Below are positions 6,721-14,681 of a stretch of 64,000 nt of DNA, piece by piece. The translations under genes and the position numbers were made by a program. The notes under the pieces are model-generated. The model was not told where the DNA came from. It was given only the letters and a program-made list of their open reading frames with translations, and did not search any database. This DNA comes from Microcoleus sp036705565 (GTDB lineage: Bacteria > Cyanobacteriota > Cyanobacteriia > Cyanobacteriales > Microcoleaceae): NCBI GenBank assembly GCA_036705565.1, contig JAUBUY010000006.1. One strand, written 5' to 3'. How positions within the stretch are numbered: the first letter of the stretch is position 1; every line of letters begins with the position of its first letter.

Positions 6721-8310
6721 TTAATTAACTGCTGCCAATTGTTTGTCTTTGATTTCCACTGGCGCGGTTAATGCTTCTTCCAAATCCGCACAGCCGAGTT
6801 TTTCCTCCAGAATTGCCATCACTTCGCGACCGAAATCATTGGAATTACGCTGCCAAGCTTCTAAACAAATTTGCCCGAAAAAGGAACCCAAAGGCTCGGG
6901 ATTCCATAGCAATTTGCGCGCTGTCCAAGGCATCAAACTCATCGGATCGTAACCCGGTTGCAGAATCTCCTTTTTAAAGGCGTATTCTTCTAAAATTGTG
7001 TGCGGCTGCAACCCGATAAAGAAAATAGCTGGTTCTACTTTATCTGCTCCGAAAATCCGCTCTAGTTCTCGGTGATAAGCAATAGTTTGCCGGATGGTTT
7101 CAAAGGTTTCGTCAATGACGTTAAACGAGTAATTAACGGAAACCACATCGTTGTAACCTGCTGCTTTTAAATCGCGACAATTTTCCAAAACTACTCGCAA
7201 GTTGTAGCCCATCCGCATTTTCCGAACCAGTTCTTGGGAACCGCTGGTGATGCCGATTTCAAAGTAATTCATCCCCGTTTTTACCATCAAATCGCACAAC
7301 TCTGGTGTGAGATTGTCCGCACGGATGTAAGCGGCCCAGTGTATGTCGTCCATGCCGGCGGCGATGATTTTTTGCAATAATTCAACTGCATCATCGATGA
7401 ATTTGCGTGCTGGGATAAATTGAGCGTCGGTAAACCAGAAATTGCGGATACCTCTCGAGTACAATTGCCGAATCTCCGCCACCACCTCATCCGCCGGATT
7501 GATCCGCACTTGTTTCCCCTCAATCACCGTATAAATGCAGTAACAGCAATTGTGAGGACAGCCGCGCTTGGTTTGGACTCCCACGTAGAAGTCCATATCC
7601 TGTAGATAATAGGAAAATTCTGGCCAAATCGTTTCGATGTAATTGTAATCGCAAGCAGTTTTCTCGATGTTGGCTGGTTTTTCGTGAATTAGCTTCGCGC
7701 GCGGCACAGTTTCTCCCACCACATAACACCTTTCCTCGGCCAAATCTTCGCCCTTAATCAACTTCTCCAGCAAAGCTTCACCTTCCCCCACCGAAACCAC
7801 AGTGCCCGTGGGCAAACTGCGTCCCAACTGCTCGTAAAACACGCTCACAGCACCGCCTCCGACCACTGCACGAGCTTCGGGGCGGTATTTCCGGGCCCGC
7901 TTCAATCCGCGCTTAATCAGTCCCAAATTGCGCCAGAGTTCGGTGTAGTAAGACGCGGCTAAACGCAGTCCTCCGAGTGCTCCCCGGAACTTGATCAGGG
8001 GATTTTTGGCGTAGTAAAACTCGAAGGCATTTTGCAGCGGGTTGCCGCCCCGGCCGCCCACGGGGGCGTAAATTTGAATGTCCCGCCAAGAGAAAACTAG
8101 CAGAGTCGGCTTAAACTCGTCTATGCTGGCATCTAAAGCTTTAGCGAAATCCAGGGGGGGTACGGCACCTAAATCGAAAATGCGCTGTTCGACATCGGGA
8201 AACAGCTTGTGTACGTGATCCGAAAGATAGACAACTCCGATCGGGAAAATCGGATTGCAAGGGAGGCGAACGTACAGGACTCGGTTTTCTCGGTTTTCCA
8301 TGATTGCCAT
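6721..8310 (-). CDS. B12-binding-type radical SAM protein
   Basis: This 529-residue radical SAM enzyme has an N-terminal B12-binding-like domain (VLYVRLPCNPIFPIGVVYLSDH; VVGGGAVSVFYEQLG; VSVGEGEALLEKLI). A radical SAM core follows with the 4Fe-4S motif CPHNCCYC (CX3CX2C) near residue 255. Further core elements include FWFTDAQFIP and YFEIGITSGSQELVRKMRMGY, typical of the B12-binding subfamily. I recall a conserved cyanobacterial family annotated as a photosystem II high-light acclimation radical SAM protein with this start, but that name is from memory and the substrate is not deducible. A second Met lies 9 bases downstream of the chosen start. The gene is divergent from the DUF1830 gene across a 366-base spacer. 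Confidence 0.85.
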   Translation of the reverse strand: MAIMENRENRVLYVRLPCNPIFPIGVVYLSDHVHKLFPDVEQRIFDLGAVPPLDFAKALDASIDEFKPTLLVFSWRDIQIYAPVGGRGGNPLQNAFEFYYAKNPLIKFRGALGGLRLAASYYTELWRNLGLIKRGLKRARKYRPEARAVVGGGAVSVFYEQLGRSLPTGTVVSVGEGEALLEKLIKGEDLAEERCYVVGETVPRAKLIHEKPANIEKTACDYNYIETIWPEFSYYLQDMDFYVGVQTKRGCPHNCCYCIYTVIEGKQVRINPADEVVAEIRQLYSRGIRNFWFTDAQFIPARKFIDDAVELLQKIIAAGMDDIHWAAYIRADNLTPELCDLMVKTGMNYFEIGITSGSQELVRKMRMGYNLRVVLENCRDLKAAGYNDVVSVNYSFNVIDETFETIRQTIAYHRELERIFGADKVEPAIFFIGLQPHTILEEYAFKKEILQPGYDPMSLMPWTARKLLWNPEPLGSFFGQICLEAWQRNSNDFGREVMAILEEKLGCADLEEALTAPVEIKDKQLAAVN

Positions 8311-8676
8311 ATCCTAAAGTGGAACTTTTTCAGCTATGTTAATATTCTTTTAATATAACTTTACAATATGTCTAATTTTCGCAATTTGACATTAAATATT
8401 CTTAAATTTTTTTAAACTGGCTAAAAGCCGAGCTTGTTGGTGTCGATCGGCGACAGCAGCAGAAAAAAGCTAATTTTTAAGTGAATACAGCTTATTTTGA
8501 CAAAAAATCTCTGCTAGGAGTCAAAAAGCCGATATTTATCCGGTTATATTTTAATAGAAGTTCGATCGGTCTCTCATGTATTAGGGAGTTGGTAGTCGGC
8601 TTTACAGTAGGCGGGATCGCCTAGTGTTAGCCTGAGAAGATAACTAAAACTTTTAGGCAAGGCTCCCTCAGCAGTT
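8311..8676. promoter_or_regulatory. Divergent intergenic region
   Basis: This AT-rich spacer lies between two divergent genes and must hold both promoters. TTAATATAACTTTACAATAT-like AT tracts lie near 8345-8370. I see no repeat element or small gene here and cannot assign boxes with confidence. Confidence 0.4.
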
Positions 8677-9066
8677 ATGGCTCAAATTCTTGACCCCGTA
8701 CCCTCAAACATTGACAGCAAGATTCTGTGCTGCTACGTCAACGCCACCAGTCAGATTCAGATTGCTCGCATCGCCAACATTCCTAACTGGTACTTTGAAC
8801 GAGTGGTGTTTCCCGGACAGCGCTTAGTGTTTGAAGCGATGCCCGCTGCAGCATTGGAAATTCACACCGGGATGATGGCTAGTGCAATTTTGTCGGATAA
8901 AATTCCTTGCGATCGCTTGCAGATTAACGAAGGCCCCTATTCAAAGGTCAATCCTAGCAGATCCCCAGAGGCAGTTCAGGGCGATCGAACAATCATGGCC
9001 GGCCGCCCCAAATCCAGAGAAATCTCAGAACCTTTGACTGTACCGGCGCTAACCGCCGTTGATTAA
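8677..9066 (+). CDS. DUF1830 domain-containing protein
   Basis: The 129-residue product contains the cyanobacterial DUF1830 domain in its first 90 residues. Landmarks are ILCCYVNATSQIQIARIANIPNWYFERVVFPGQRLVFEA and a tail of IPCDRLQINE. DUF1830 proteins are short, soluble and confined mainly to cyanobacteria; their function is not established. The C-terminal 40 residues are low-complexity and family-variable. The ATG at 8677 fits the usual start (MAQILDP...). The gene stands alone, divergent from the radical SAM gene. Confidence 0.8.
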   Translation: MAQILDPVPSNIDSKILCCYVNATSQIQIARIANIPNWYFERVVFPGQRLVFEAMPAAALEIHTGMMASAILSDKIPCDRLQINEGPYSKVNPSRSPEAVQGDRTIMAGRPKSREISEPLTVPALTAVD

Positions 9067-9303
9067 TCCCAGTTGTGAGTTTTGAGTTATATAATTGTCA
9101 GTTAATTGATAACTCCGCGCTCAAAATTCCAACTTCTGCAAAGCGGTAAAAACTCAACAGTTAAGAATCAAAGTTTGTGAAATGAATTTTAGATCAAAAC
9201 TCACAACTGGAAATATTGTCCGGTTTTTCGTATTTCTCTGAGTTTGGTTGGCGGGCCCAAAAGCTGTGCAAAAATATCCTTAAACAGCTTCTCGAATTCA
9301 GCC

Positions 9304-9894
9304 ATGTCAGCACAACCTCTTGCTTCTTCCCCATCTTCTGCCCCAGTATTTGAGCCGGCGGTATTCCGGCTTTCTCCCCTGATTAGAATCACGCTGTTGA
9401 GCTTGTACACAGCCCTGACAATTCCATTGCCGTTTTTGTCGGAAGTAACGAAAGCACCGGTTCCTCCCGCCGCACTCTGGGCGGGAATTGTTGTTGGGGC
9501 TGTGGGCCTCTACGGCGTGCTCAGTGAAAGGGTAATTTTGAGCGAGGAAGGGATTGAAGTCACATATCCCAAGTGGTTTCCGCATTTTTTTCGCAAGGGT
9601 TGGTCCCTACCTTGGACTGAGGTAAAAGCTCTCAAACCTCGATCGACCGGTCAAGGAGGTTTAGTTTACTATTTTTTGAGTCATTCGGGTGAAGGTTATT
9701 TGTTGCCAATGCGGGTGGCTGGATTTGGTAAATTAGTCGGTTTGGTGGAAGCAAAAACAGGTATTGATACTAGAGATGTCCGCCCTTTGTCGCAGCCTTG
9801 GATGTATCTTATTTTGCTGGGATGTACGCTGCTGCTGCTGTTGGTGGATGCGTGGACTATTGTTACGGCGATCGGGCTTAAAGGTAATCTGTAA
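9304..9894 (+). CDS. Uncharacterised membrane protein with a PH-like cytoplasmic segment
   Basis: I start this gene at ATG 9304, giving about 196 residues (MSAQPLASSPSSAP...); the frame is open 60 bases further up to a TTG. Two hydrophobic helices (LIRITLLSLYTALTIPLPFL and LWAGIVVGAVGLYGVL) are followed by a beta-rich segment (ERVILSEEGIEVTYP...WSLPWTEVKALKPRS...YYFLSHSGEGYLLPMRVAGF). That segment resembles the PH-like domains of small bacterial membrane proteins. A final helix is MYLILLGCTLLLLLVDAWTIV. The function is unknown. It is convergent with desB, sharing the hairpin at 9979-10010. Confidence 0.65.
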   Translation: MSAQPLASSPSSAPVFEPAVFRLSPLIRITLLSLYTALTIPLPFLSEVTKAPVPPAALWAGIVVGAVGLYGVLSERVILSEEGIEVTYPKWFPHFFRKGWSLPWTEVKALKPRSTGQGGLVYYFLSHSGEGYLLPMRVAGFGKLVGLVEAKTGIDTRDVRPLSQPWMYLILLGCTLLLLLVDAWTIVTAIGLKGNL

Positions 9895-9978
9895 ATTTAT
9901 TGTGGGTGGGCATCTTGCCCGCCCCCAATATGCAGGTTAAATGTGGAATATCTTATGATCAAACACGCACAAAAAAGA

Positions 9979-10010
9979 AAAACCCGGTTTCTTAAAGAAG
10001 CCGGGTTTTT
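9979..10010. terminator. Bidirectional hairpin terminator
   Basis: AAAACCCGGTTTCTT, a short loop and AAGAAGCCGGGTTTTT form a GC-rich stem with U/A-rich flanks on both strands. It sits between the convergent membrane protein gene and desB. The stem core belongs to the same CCCGGTTTC family as the 4384-4699 array. Confidence 0.8.
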
Positions 10011-10033
10011 GCGTATTCTATTGTTTATTTAAA

Positions 10034-11119
10034 CTACTTAACTTCAGCCGATCGCCGACTGTTAGGTGATTCGTAGTAAACTCCAGAACCTGTATCGGAG
10101 ACAAAATGACAATCCCAGTAAGAGCGAATAAAGCTCTTCCAAATTGGATCGGTTGACTTGCGATAATAATCGCCCAACACTGGCTTGATGGCTTCCGTTG
10201 CTTCCTTCAAGTGATAGTGCGGCATTGTCGAGAAAATGTGGTGGGCTACGTGGGTGCCGATATCGTGATGGATGGAATTGATGATTCCGTAGTCGCGATC
10301 GATCGTAGACAATGCACCTTTCAAGAAAGACCAATCATCTCCGCGATACCAAGGAATATCGGCTTCTGTGTGGTGCAGGAATGTTACCAAATCCAGCCAC
10401 ATCACGAACACTACATAGGGAACCAAGTAGAACTTGAGTAAAAACAGCCAACCAAACTGATAGGTTAGCGCGCCTAAAAAGCCTACCATCAGTACCAAGG
10501 ATGCGGAACTTGTCAACACATCCCATTTTTCGGACGGACGGAAAATCGGGCTACCGGGCATGAAGTGAGAACCTACTCGATCGGGCGATCGGCGAAATAG
10601 ATAAATTGGATAGGCAAATAACATCAAATAAAAGCGTCCTAGCTTTTCGTACCAAGGCATTTGATTGTATTTGCTTTCCGATACCGGATACCAGCTTTCA
10701 TCGTTATCTAAGCTGCCTGTATTTGCGTGGTGGGTTCTGTGACTAATCCGCCAACCGTGGAAGGGCACGAGAATTGGAGCGTGGGACAGGTGTCCGATCA
10801 GGTTGTTGAGCCATTTGCTCTTAGAAAATGAACCGTGTCCGCAGTCGTGACCCACTACAAACAATGCCCAAAACATGGTTCCCTGCATCAACCAAAAGAT
10901 TGGATAAAAGAGCCAGGAATCCAGGGTGTAGGCGATCGCATACAAACCTGCGATGATGCCAATATCTAAAAAGAAATAAGCCAGAGATTTCCATGCCGAT
11001 GGCTCAAAACAGTGGGCTGGAATGGCTGCCTTGATATCTTGAAGAGTAAAAGGTAACTCTGCTGTACGAGAGGATGAGCCTTGATTGCTCGGCTGATTGA
11101 GAACAGTATTTGATTGCAC
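10034..11119 (-). CDS. desB: Acyl-lipid omega-3 (delta-15) fatty acid desaturase DesB
   Basis: DesB introduces the omega-3 double bond into membrane glycerolipid acyl chains using ferredoxin and a di-iron centre, raising membrane fluidity in the cold. The three histidine boxes are present: HDCGH at 91-95, HRTHH at 127-131 and HVAHH at 290-294. So are the DesB-typical ELPFTLQDIKAAIP start and the WYRGDDWSFLKGALSTIDRDYG segment. Membrane helices flank the boxes. At 361 residues the length is normal. It closely resembles Synechocystis DesB. Its 5' region (11120-11600) is long and carries repeats and small hairpins, so regulation through a leader is possible but not shown. Confidence 0.95.
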   Translation of the reverse strand: MQSNTVLNQPSNQGSSSRTAELPFTLQDIKAAIPAHCFEPSAWKSLAYFFLDIGIIAGLYAIAYTLDSWLFYPIFWLMQGTMFWALFVVGHDCGHGSFSKSKWLNNLIGHLSHAPILVPFHGWRISHRTHHANTGSLDNDESWYPVSESKYNQMPWYEKLGRFYLMLFAYPIYLFRRSPDRVGSHFMPGSPIFRPSEKWDVLTSSASLVLMVGFLGALTYQFGWLFLLKFYLVPYVVFVMWLDLVTFLHHTEADIPWYRGDDWSFLKGALSTIDRDYGIINSIHHDIGTHVAHHIFSTMPHYHLKEATEAIKPVLGDYYRKSTDPIWKSFIRSYWDCHFVSDTGSGVYYESPNSRRSAEVK

Positions 11120-11172
11120 GAAGTTTCCGATTTAAGCTGACTTGAGAAACCGCATTCCGCCTTCTTTTAACA

Positions 11173-11295
11173 GTCAATCGATTTTAGATTTTAGATTTTA
11201 GATTTTAGATTCACTCCACAGATGAATCTGGGGGCTTAAACTAATATCTAAATTTTTGGCTCTCCCGGACAGGAGTCGGGGGGTTGTATGCCCTA
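11173..11295 (+). repeat. GTCAATCG-type element, diverged partial copy
   Basis: It starts GTCAATCGATTTTAG with heptamers, then ACAGATGAATCTGGGGGC, CTAATATCTAAATTTTTGG, GACAGGAGTCGGGGG. The same interior occurs on the opposite strand at 46321-46433, defining a second subtype of the element. Confidence 0.6.
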
Positions 11296-11369
11296 TGCAG
11301 GTGAGGTAACATTCAACCTGCAAGGAGCCATCTTTTTACTCTGCAAGGGTTTCTAAAGTTATTTAGTTC

Positions 11370-11600
11370 GCATGAATAGCCCGTCCGCGATTCTCAAGCA
11401 AGTTGGCTTGTCGAATACTTGTGTCGGAAAAATTAGTGCGATCGACCCTGTTATCTGAAAAAATCTCATGTGCCCGTTGTTGGTGCGAAATGCGACTTCC
11501 ATCTGAGAGTGGACATCTGGAGGAACTACCTCCAGTCTGCAGGTAGCATACAGCGTTTCGAGCAGGAATTGTGAACGAGAGTGTAGGGAAAAACCATCGA
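11370..11600. other. Unexplained structured segment between purF and desB
   Basis: This stretch is free of the dispersed repeats seen elsewhere in the gap. It contains a perfect hairpin CTGGAGG-AACTA-CCTCCAG at 11517-11535 and a small TCCA/TGGA hairpin at 11498-11513. A minus-strand frame is open from about 11604 to 11373 but has no usable start codon. It could be a desB leader or a small RNA; no known family was recognised. Confidence 0.3.
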
Positions 11601-11852
11601 TTTTAGATTGCCGATTTTAGATTCAAGCACAAGTCTCAAATCTCCCATCTCCCATCTCCAATCCGAGGGTTGGGTTTCGCACAAGTTCTACCCAAGCGAC
11701 TGTTCACTACAGTTCACCAATTCTGCAAGAATTGCTAAAGCTAAGTTAATGTAACATTTCTACACACATTCTGGCAATGACTTACCAGAAAAACTTGAAA
11801 ATCCATAAATTGCGGAAAGTGACGGGCGATCGCTTTCTCGCTTTGGGATTTT

Positions 11853-13319
11853 CTAGGTTCCAGCTTTTTCTAATATGAGCTTAGACCGTTTTACCATTTC
11901 TGGAACGTCGATCGGATAATCACCGGTGAAACACGCCGAACAAAAACTCATCGGGTCTTCGTTAGTCGCCTTCAGCATTCCATCCCAACTCAAGAAAGCC
12001 AAGGAATCAACCCCAATTTGGGTGCCGATTTCTGCGACTGACTTAGTAGCAGCAATCAACTGATCTTGATTGTCGGTGTCGATACCGTAGAAACACGGAT
12101 GAGTCACCGGCGGCGAGGAAATTCTCATGTGAACTGCTGTTGCGCCAGCATCCCGCAAGGCTTTGACGATTTTGCGACTGGTAGTGCCGCGCACGATCGA
12201 ATCATCGATAATAATTACCCGCTTTCCTTCCAACACATCTTTGAGAGGGTTGAGTTTCATGCGGATTCCTGACTCCCGCATTGTCTGAGTCGGTTGAATA
12301 AAAGTGCGCCCCACGTAGCGGTTTTTAATCAATCCTTCGGCGTAAGGAATGCCGGAAGCTTGAGAAAAGCCGATCGCCGCCGGGATTCCAGAATCGGGAA
12401 CGCCGATAACTATATCAGCATCAGCCGGAGATTCTGCTGCCAACAAACGCCCGATCCGCAGTCGGTAGCTGTACAAACTTTCACCTTCCATCTGGCTGTC
12501 GGGGCGAGCAAAATAGATCATTTCAAAGATGCAAAGTTTGCGCTTCTGTTGCTGGCTCCAGTGGAAGGAAGCCATACCTTCCTCTGTAATCCAAACTAAT
12601 TCCCCGGGTTCTACGTCCCGCAAAAATTCAGCACCGATAATATCCAAGCCGCAAGTTTCCGATGCTAAAACGTATCGTACCGGAGTTGTGGGGAGGATGC
12701 CAATTACCAACGGGCGGACGCCTTGGGGGTCGCGGACTCCCATCACGCCTTTAGGGGTGGCGATCGTCAAACTAAAGGCTCCTTGGCACATACCAAAGGC
12801 ACTGATCGCTGCTTCCAGCCAGTCTTTGCCCTTGTCTACCTCGGAACCGATCGCCACTGCGATCGCCTCTGAATCCGTCGTGCTGACAAATTCGCACTTC
12901 CGAGACAGCAATTCTTCGCGCAATTCTTTAGTATTGACAAGATTACCGTTATGTGCTAGGGCCAGACTTCCCAAACGAGTTTCGACAACCACAGGCTGAG
13001 CGTTGACCACGCGCGAGGAGCCCGTAGTAGAGTAGCGAGTGTGCCCTACGGCTAAGTTACCGGGCAAGTGACCTAAACTCGATTCGTTGAAGACTTGGGA
13101 AACCAGTCCCATATCTTTGTGCAGGTGGACTTTTTCACCGTCAAAGGTAGCAATCCCTGCTGATTCCTGACCGCGGTGCTGCAAAGCATACAAACCGAAG
13201 TAGGTCAACTTGGCGACATCTTCACCCGGTGCGTAGATACCGAAAACGCCACAAGCTTCCTCGGGCTTGTCGGGTTTGCTAGAATGCTCGTCAGCCGCGA
13301 AGGAATGGTTGGGAATCAT
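11853..13319 (-). CDS. purF: Amidophosphoribosyltransferase PurF
   Basis: PurF catalyses the first committed step of purine synthesis: glutamine plus PRPP to 5-phosphoribosylamine. The Ntn-hydrolase glutaminase domain begins at Cys23 (EEACGVFGIYAPGE), so the first 22 residues are probably a removed propeptide. Other glutaminase signatures are LQHRGQESAGIA and HTRYSTTGSS. The phosphoribosyltransferase domain carries the PRPP loop VIIIDDSIVRGTTS and GVPDSGIPAAIGFS. Cysteines near the C-terminus (MSFCSACFTGDYP) fit the Fe-S-containing Bacillus-type enzyme. The length of 488 is normal. PurL is encoded on the same strand about 3.7 kb upstream with other genes between, so the two are not one operon. 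Confidence 0.97.
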   Translation of the reverse strand: MIPNHSFAADEHSSKPDKPEEACGVFGIYAPGEDVAKLTYFGLYALQHRGQESAGIATFDGEKVHLHKDMGLVSQVFNESSLGHLPGNLAVGHTRYSTTGSSRVVNAQPVVVETRLGSLALAHNGNLVNTKELREELLSRKCEFVSTTDSEAIAVAIGSEVDKGKDWLEAAISAFGMCQGAFSLTIATPKGVMGVRDPQGVRPLVIGILPTTPVRYVLASETCGLDIIGAEFLRDVEPGELVWITEEGMASFHWSQQQKRKLCIFEMIYFARPDSQMEGESLYSYRLRIGRLLAAESPADADIVIGVPDSGIPAAIGFSQASGIPYAEGLIKNRYVGRTFIQPTQTMRESGIRMKLNPLKDVLEGKRVIIIDDSIVRGTTSRKIVKALRDAGATAVHMRISSPPVTHPCFYGIDTDNQDQLIAATKSVAEIGTQIGVDSLAFLSWDGMLKATNEDPMSFCSACFTGDYPIDVPEMVKRSKLILEKAGT

Positions 13320-13540
13320 AGATGGGTGGGTTCCTAATGGGGAAGGTGGGTTAGGGGGACAGTTTCAGCGGGAAATCTTGTTTGCGAAGGCGTCGCATAA
13401 CTTAACATTCCCTTAATCTTGCCACGGATCTGTCATTATTTCCAAATCGTGTAGCATTTCAGACAGAAGCGATGCGGCGTTTAATGGCATTGTAGTATCG
13501 ATCGCCCCCAAATCCTATATTAACCTTAATTAACAGCGGG

Positions 13541-13594
13541 CGATGGCTGGGGCGAGGGCTGGGGCGATGGCTGGGGCGATGGCTGGGGCGATTG
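13541..13594. repeat. 12-bp tandem repeat, GGCGATGGCTGG
   Basis: About four and a half copies with one variant unit (GGCGAGGGCTGG). It is related to HIP1-like GGCGATGG motifs. Confidence 0.85.
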
Positions 13595-13708
13595 TCAAAC
13601 GAAGTCAGCGCAACGCCAGACTGAATAGATTGGCGATCGTGCAATGGCAAATAAATTAGAAACTTGCTTGATGGGCTTTTTCAAATATTAGAATTTAAGG
13701 GCGATCGA

Positions 13709-13786
13709 GCTTGACTTTTCTGTGAGATTGACATACTATATCATCATGGGAATCTGTGCGGCCATGTAATGTCATTTTGGGGGCGA
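13709..13786 (+). repeat. Dispersed ~65-bp element (TTGACAT...ATGGGAATC type), copy 3
   Basis: It reads GCTTGACTTTTCTG, ATTGACATACTATATCATC, ATGGGAATCTGTGCGGCC, ATGTAATGTC. It is flanked by GGCGATCGAG on both sides (13700 and 13782). Confidence 0.7.
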
Positions 13787-13866
13787 TCGAGTATTAAGTA
13801 ATACCGACAGGAGTGAACCGTGGGATGGAGATTTGGCAGCCTGAAAAATTTTCCTACTTTACAAAG

Positions 13867-14193
13867 TCAATCAGCTTCATCTCCTGACAAAACTTCCTCT
13901 AAATCTCTCGCTGCGTGCAGAATTCTCACTACCTCAATATAGTTATCAAAAGACAGATAGAAAATCAGATAATTCTCAAACCCCCTAACTGACAATCTTC
14001 GCAAACCCTCCAACCGTGGATTTTTAACCGGATACAGGCGACCCATTCCCGACATTTGAGCCAATCTCGCAAATGTCTGACGTGCTGCATCAAAAAAACG
14101 CAATGCAGCATCAAGATTATTTTGAGCAATATAAGCAAAATTTTCGTCTAAATCTTGACTTGCTCTTGGTGTAATGACAATCCGTTTAGTCAT
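13867..14193 (-). CDS. ParE/RelE-superfamily toxin
   Basis: This 108-residue protein starts MTKRIVITPRASQDLDENFAYIAQNNLDAALRFFDAARQTF, the typical first strand and helices of the RelE/ParE fold. It continues with LEGLRRLSVRGFENYLIFYLSFDNYIEVVRILHAARDLEEVL, the conserved beta-sheet and C-terminal region. ParE-type proteins poison DNA gyrase; RelE-type cleave mRNA at the ribosome. Which applies cannot be told, though the partner resembles ParD. Its start codon overlaps the antitoxin stop (ATGA overlap, 14190-14193), indicating translational coupling in a two-gene operon. Confidence 0.88.
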   Translation of the reverse strand: MTKRIVITPRASQDLDENFAYIAQNNLDAALRFFDAARQTFARLAQMSGMGRLYPVKNPRLEGLRRLSVRGFENYLIFYLSFDNYIEVVRILHAARDLEEVLSGDEAD

Positions 14194-14438
14194 TGCTGGT
14201 GTGGGTCAAGATTCTGCACCAACTGAGCCCGTTTTTGCTCCCACCAATCATCGGTAATCTCTATAGAATTGCCACTATCCAAACCAGCCAACAATAACGA
14301 CTCAACCCGCGCGGCTCTTGCTTGTTCTTGGCGAATTAGGTGCAAGATGTATTCCGCTGCATTACTGTAGCCTCCGATTGCCACTTGTTCGTTAATAAAA
14401 TTTTGAATTGAATCGGGAAGAGGAAGATTGAGGGTCAT
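14190..14438 (-). CDS. ParD-like antitoxin
   Basis: This 82-residue protein has a ribbon-helix-helix-like N-terminus (MTLNLPLPDSIQNFINEQVAIGGYSNAAEYILHLIRQEQARA). The acidic/aromatic C-terminus (ITDDWWEQKRAQLVQNL) probably wraps the toxin. ParD antitoxins bind DNA as dimers and autorepress. It is the first gene of the toxin-antitoxin pair and overlaps the toxin gene by 4 bases. Confidence 0.88.
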   Translation of the reverse strand: MTLNLPLPDSIQNFINEQVAIGGYSNAAEYILHLIRQEQARAARVESLLLAGLDSGNSIEITDDWWEQKRAQLVQNLDPHQQ

Positions 14439-14499
14439 ATTTTTTATCCTTCCTAATATGTGACCGTGGCATATTTTAACTATTATAGGACTTCTGCAC

Positions 14500-14575
14500 G
14501 GGTAGCCAGAAACCGGTTTTTTTTGCCCAGAAGACGCGCTACAGACCGCAAAAACCCCAAAAAACCCGGTTATGA
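14500..14575. terminator. ACCGGTTTTTTTT / AAAAAACCCGGT hairpin
   Basis: AGAAACCGGTTTTTTTTGCC and the downstream CCAAAAAACCCGGTTATG are imperfectly complementary arms of the CCCGGTTT repeat family. They lie between the kinase gene and the antitoxin gene and could limit readthrough. Confidence 0.4.
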
Positions 14576-14681
14576 AGGTTTTGATGCGTCAAGGACTATA
14601 TTTATCAACCAGGTTGAAACCGCCCAGCCTTAAAAGAAAAGTCCTCGCGGGAGACTACAGCAAAGAACCGAAAACCAGAGA

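Larger units (their letters stand above)
13320..13866. other. Gene-free stretch with tandem repeat and dispersed element
   Basis: It contains a 12-base tandem repeat (GGCGATGGCTGG, about 13541-13594) and the third copy of the TTGACAT/ATGGGAATC element at 13709-13786. A 63-codon minus-strand frame across the tandem repeat (repeating RPSH) is a repeat by-product. No supported gene is present; the purF promoter must lie near 13320-13420. Confidence 0.6.

Noticed and set aside
11373..11604. Minus-strand open frame upstream of desB
   Set aside because: About 75 codons are open but no ATG, GTG or TTG lies in a usable position; kept only as part of an unexplained structured segment.
13459..13650. 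Minus-strand ORF with repeated RPSH
   Set aside because: It is generated by the 12-bp GGCGATGGCTGG repeat and has no other supporting feature.
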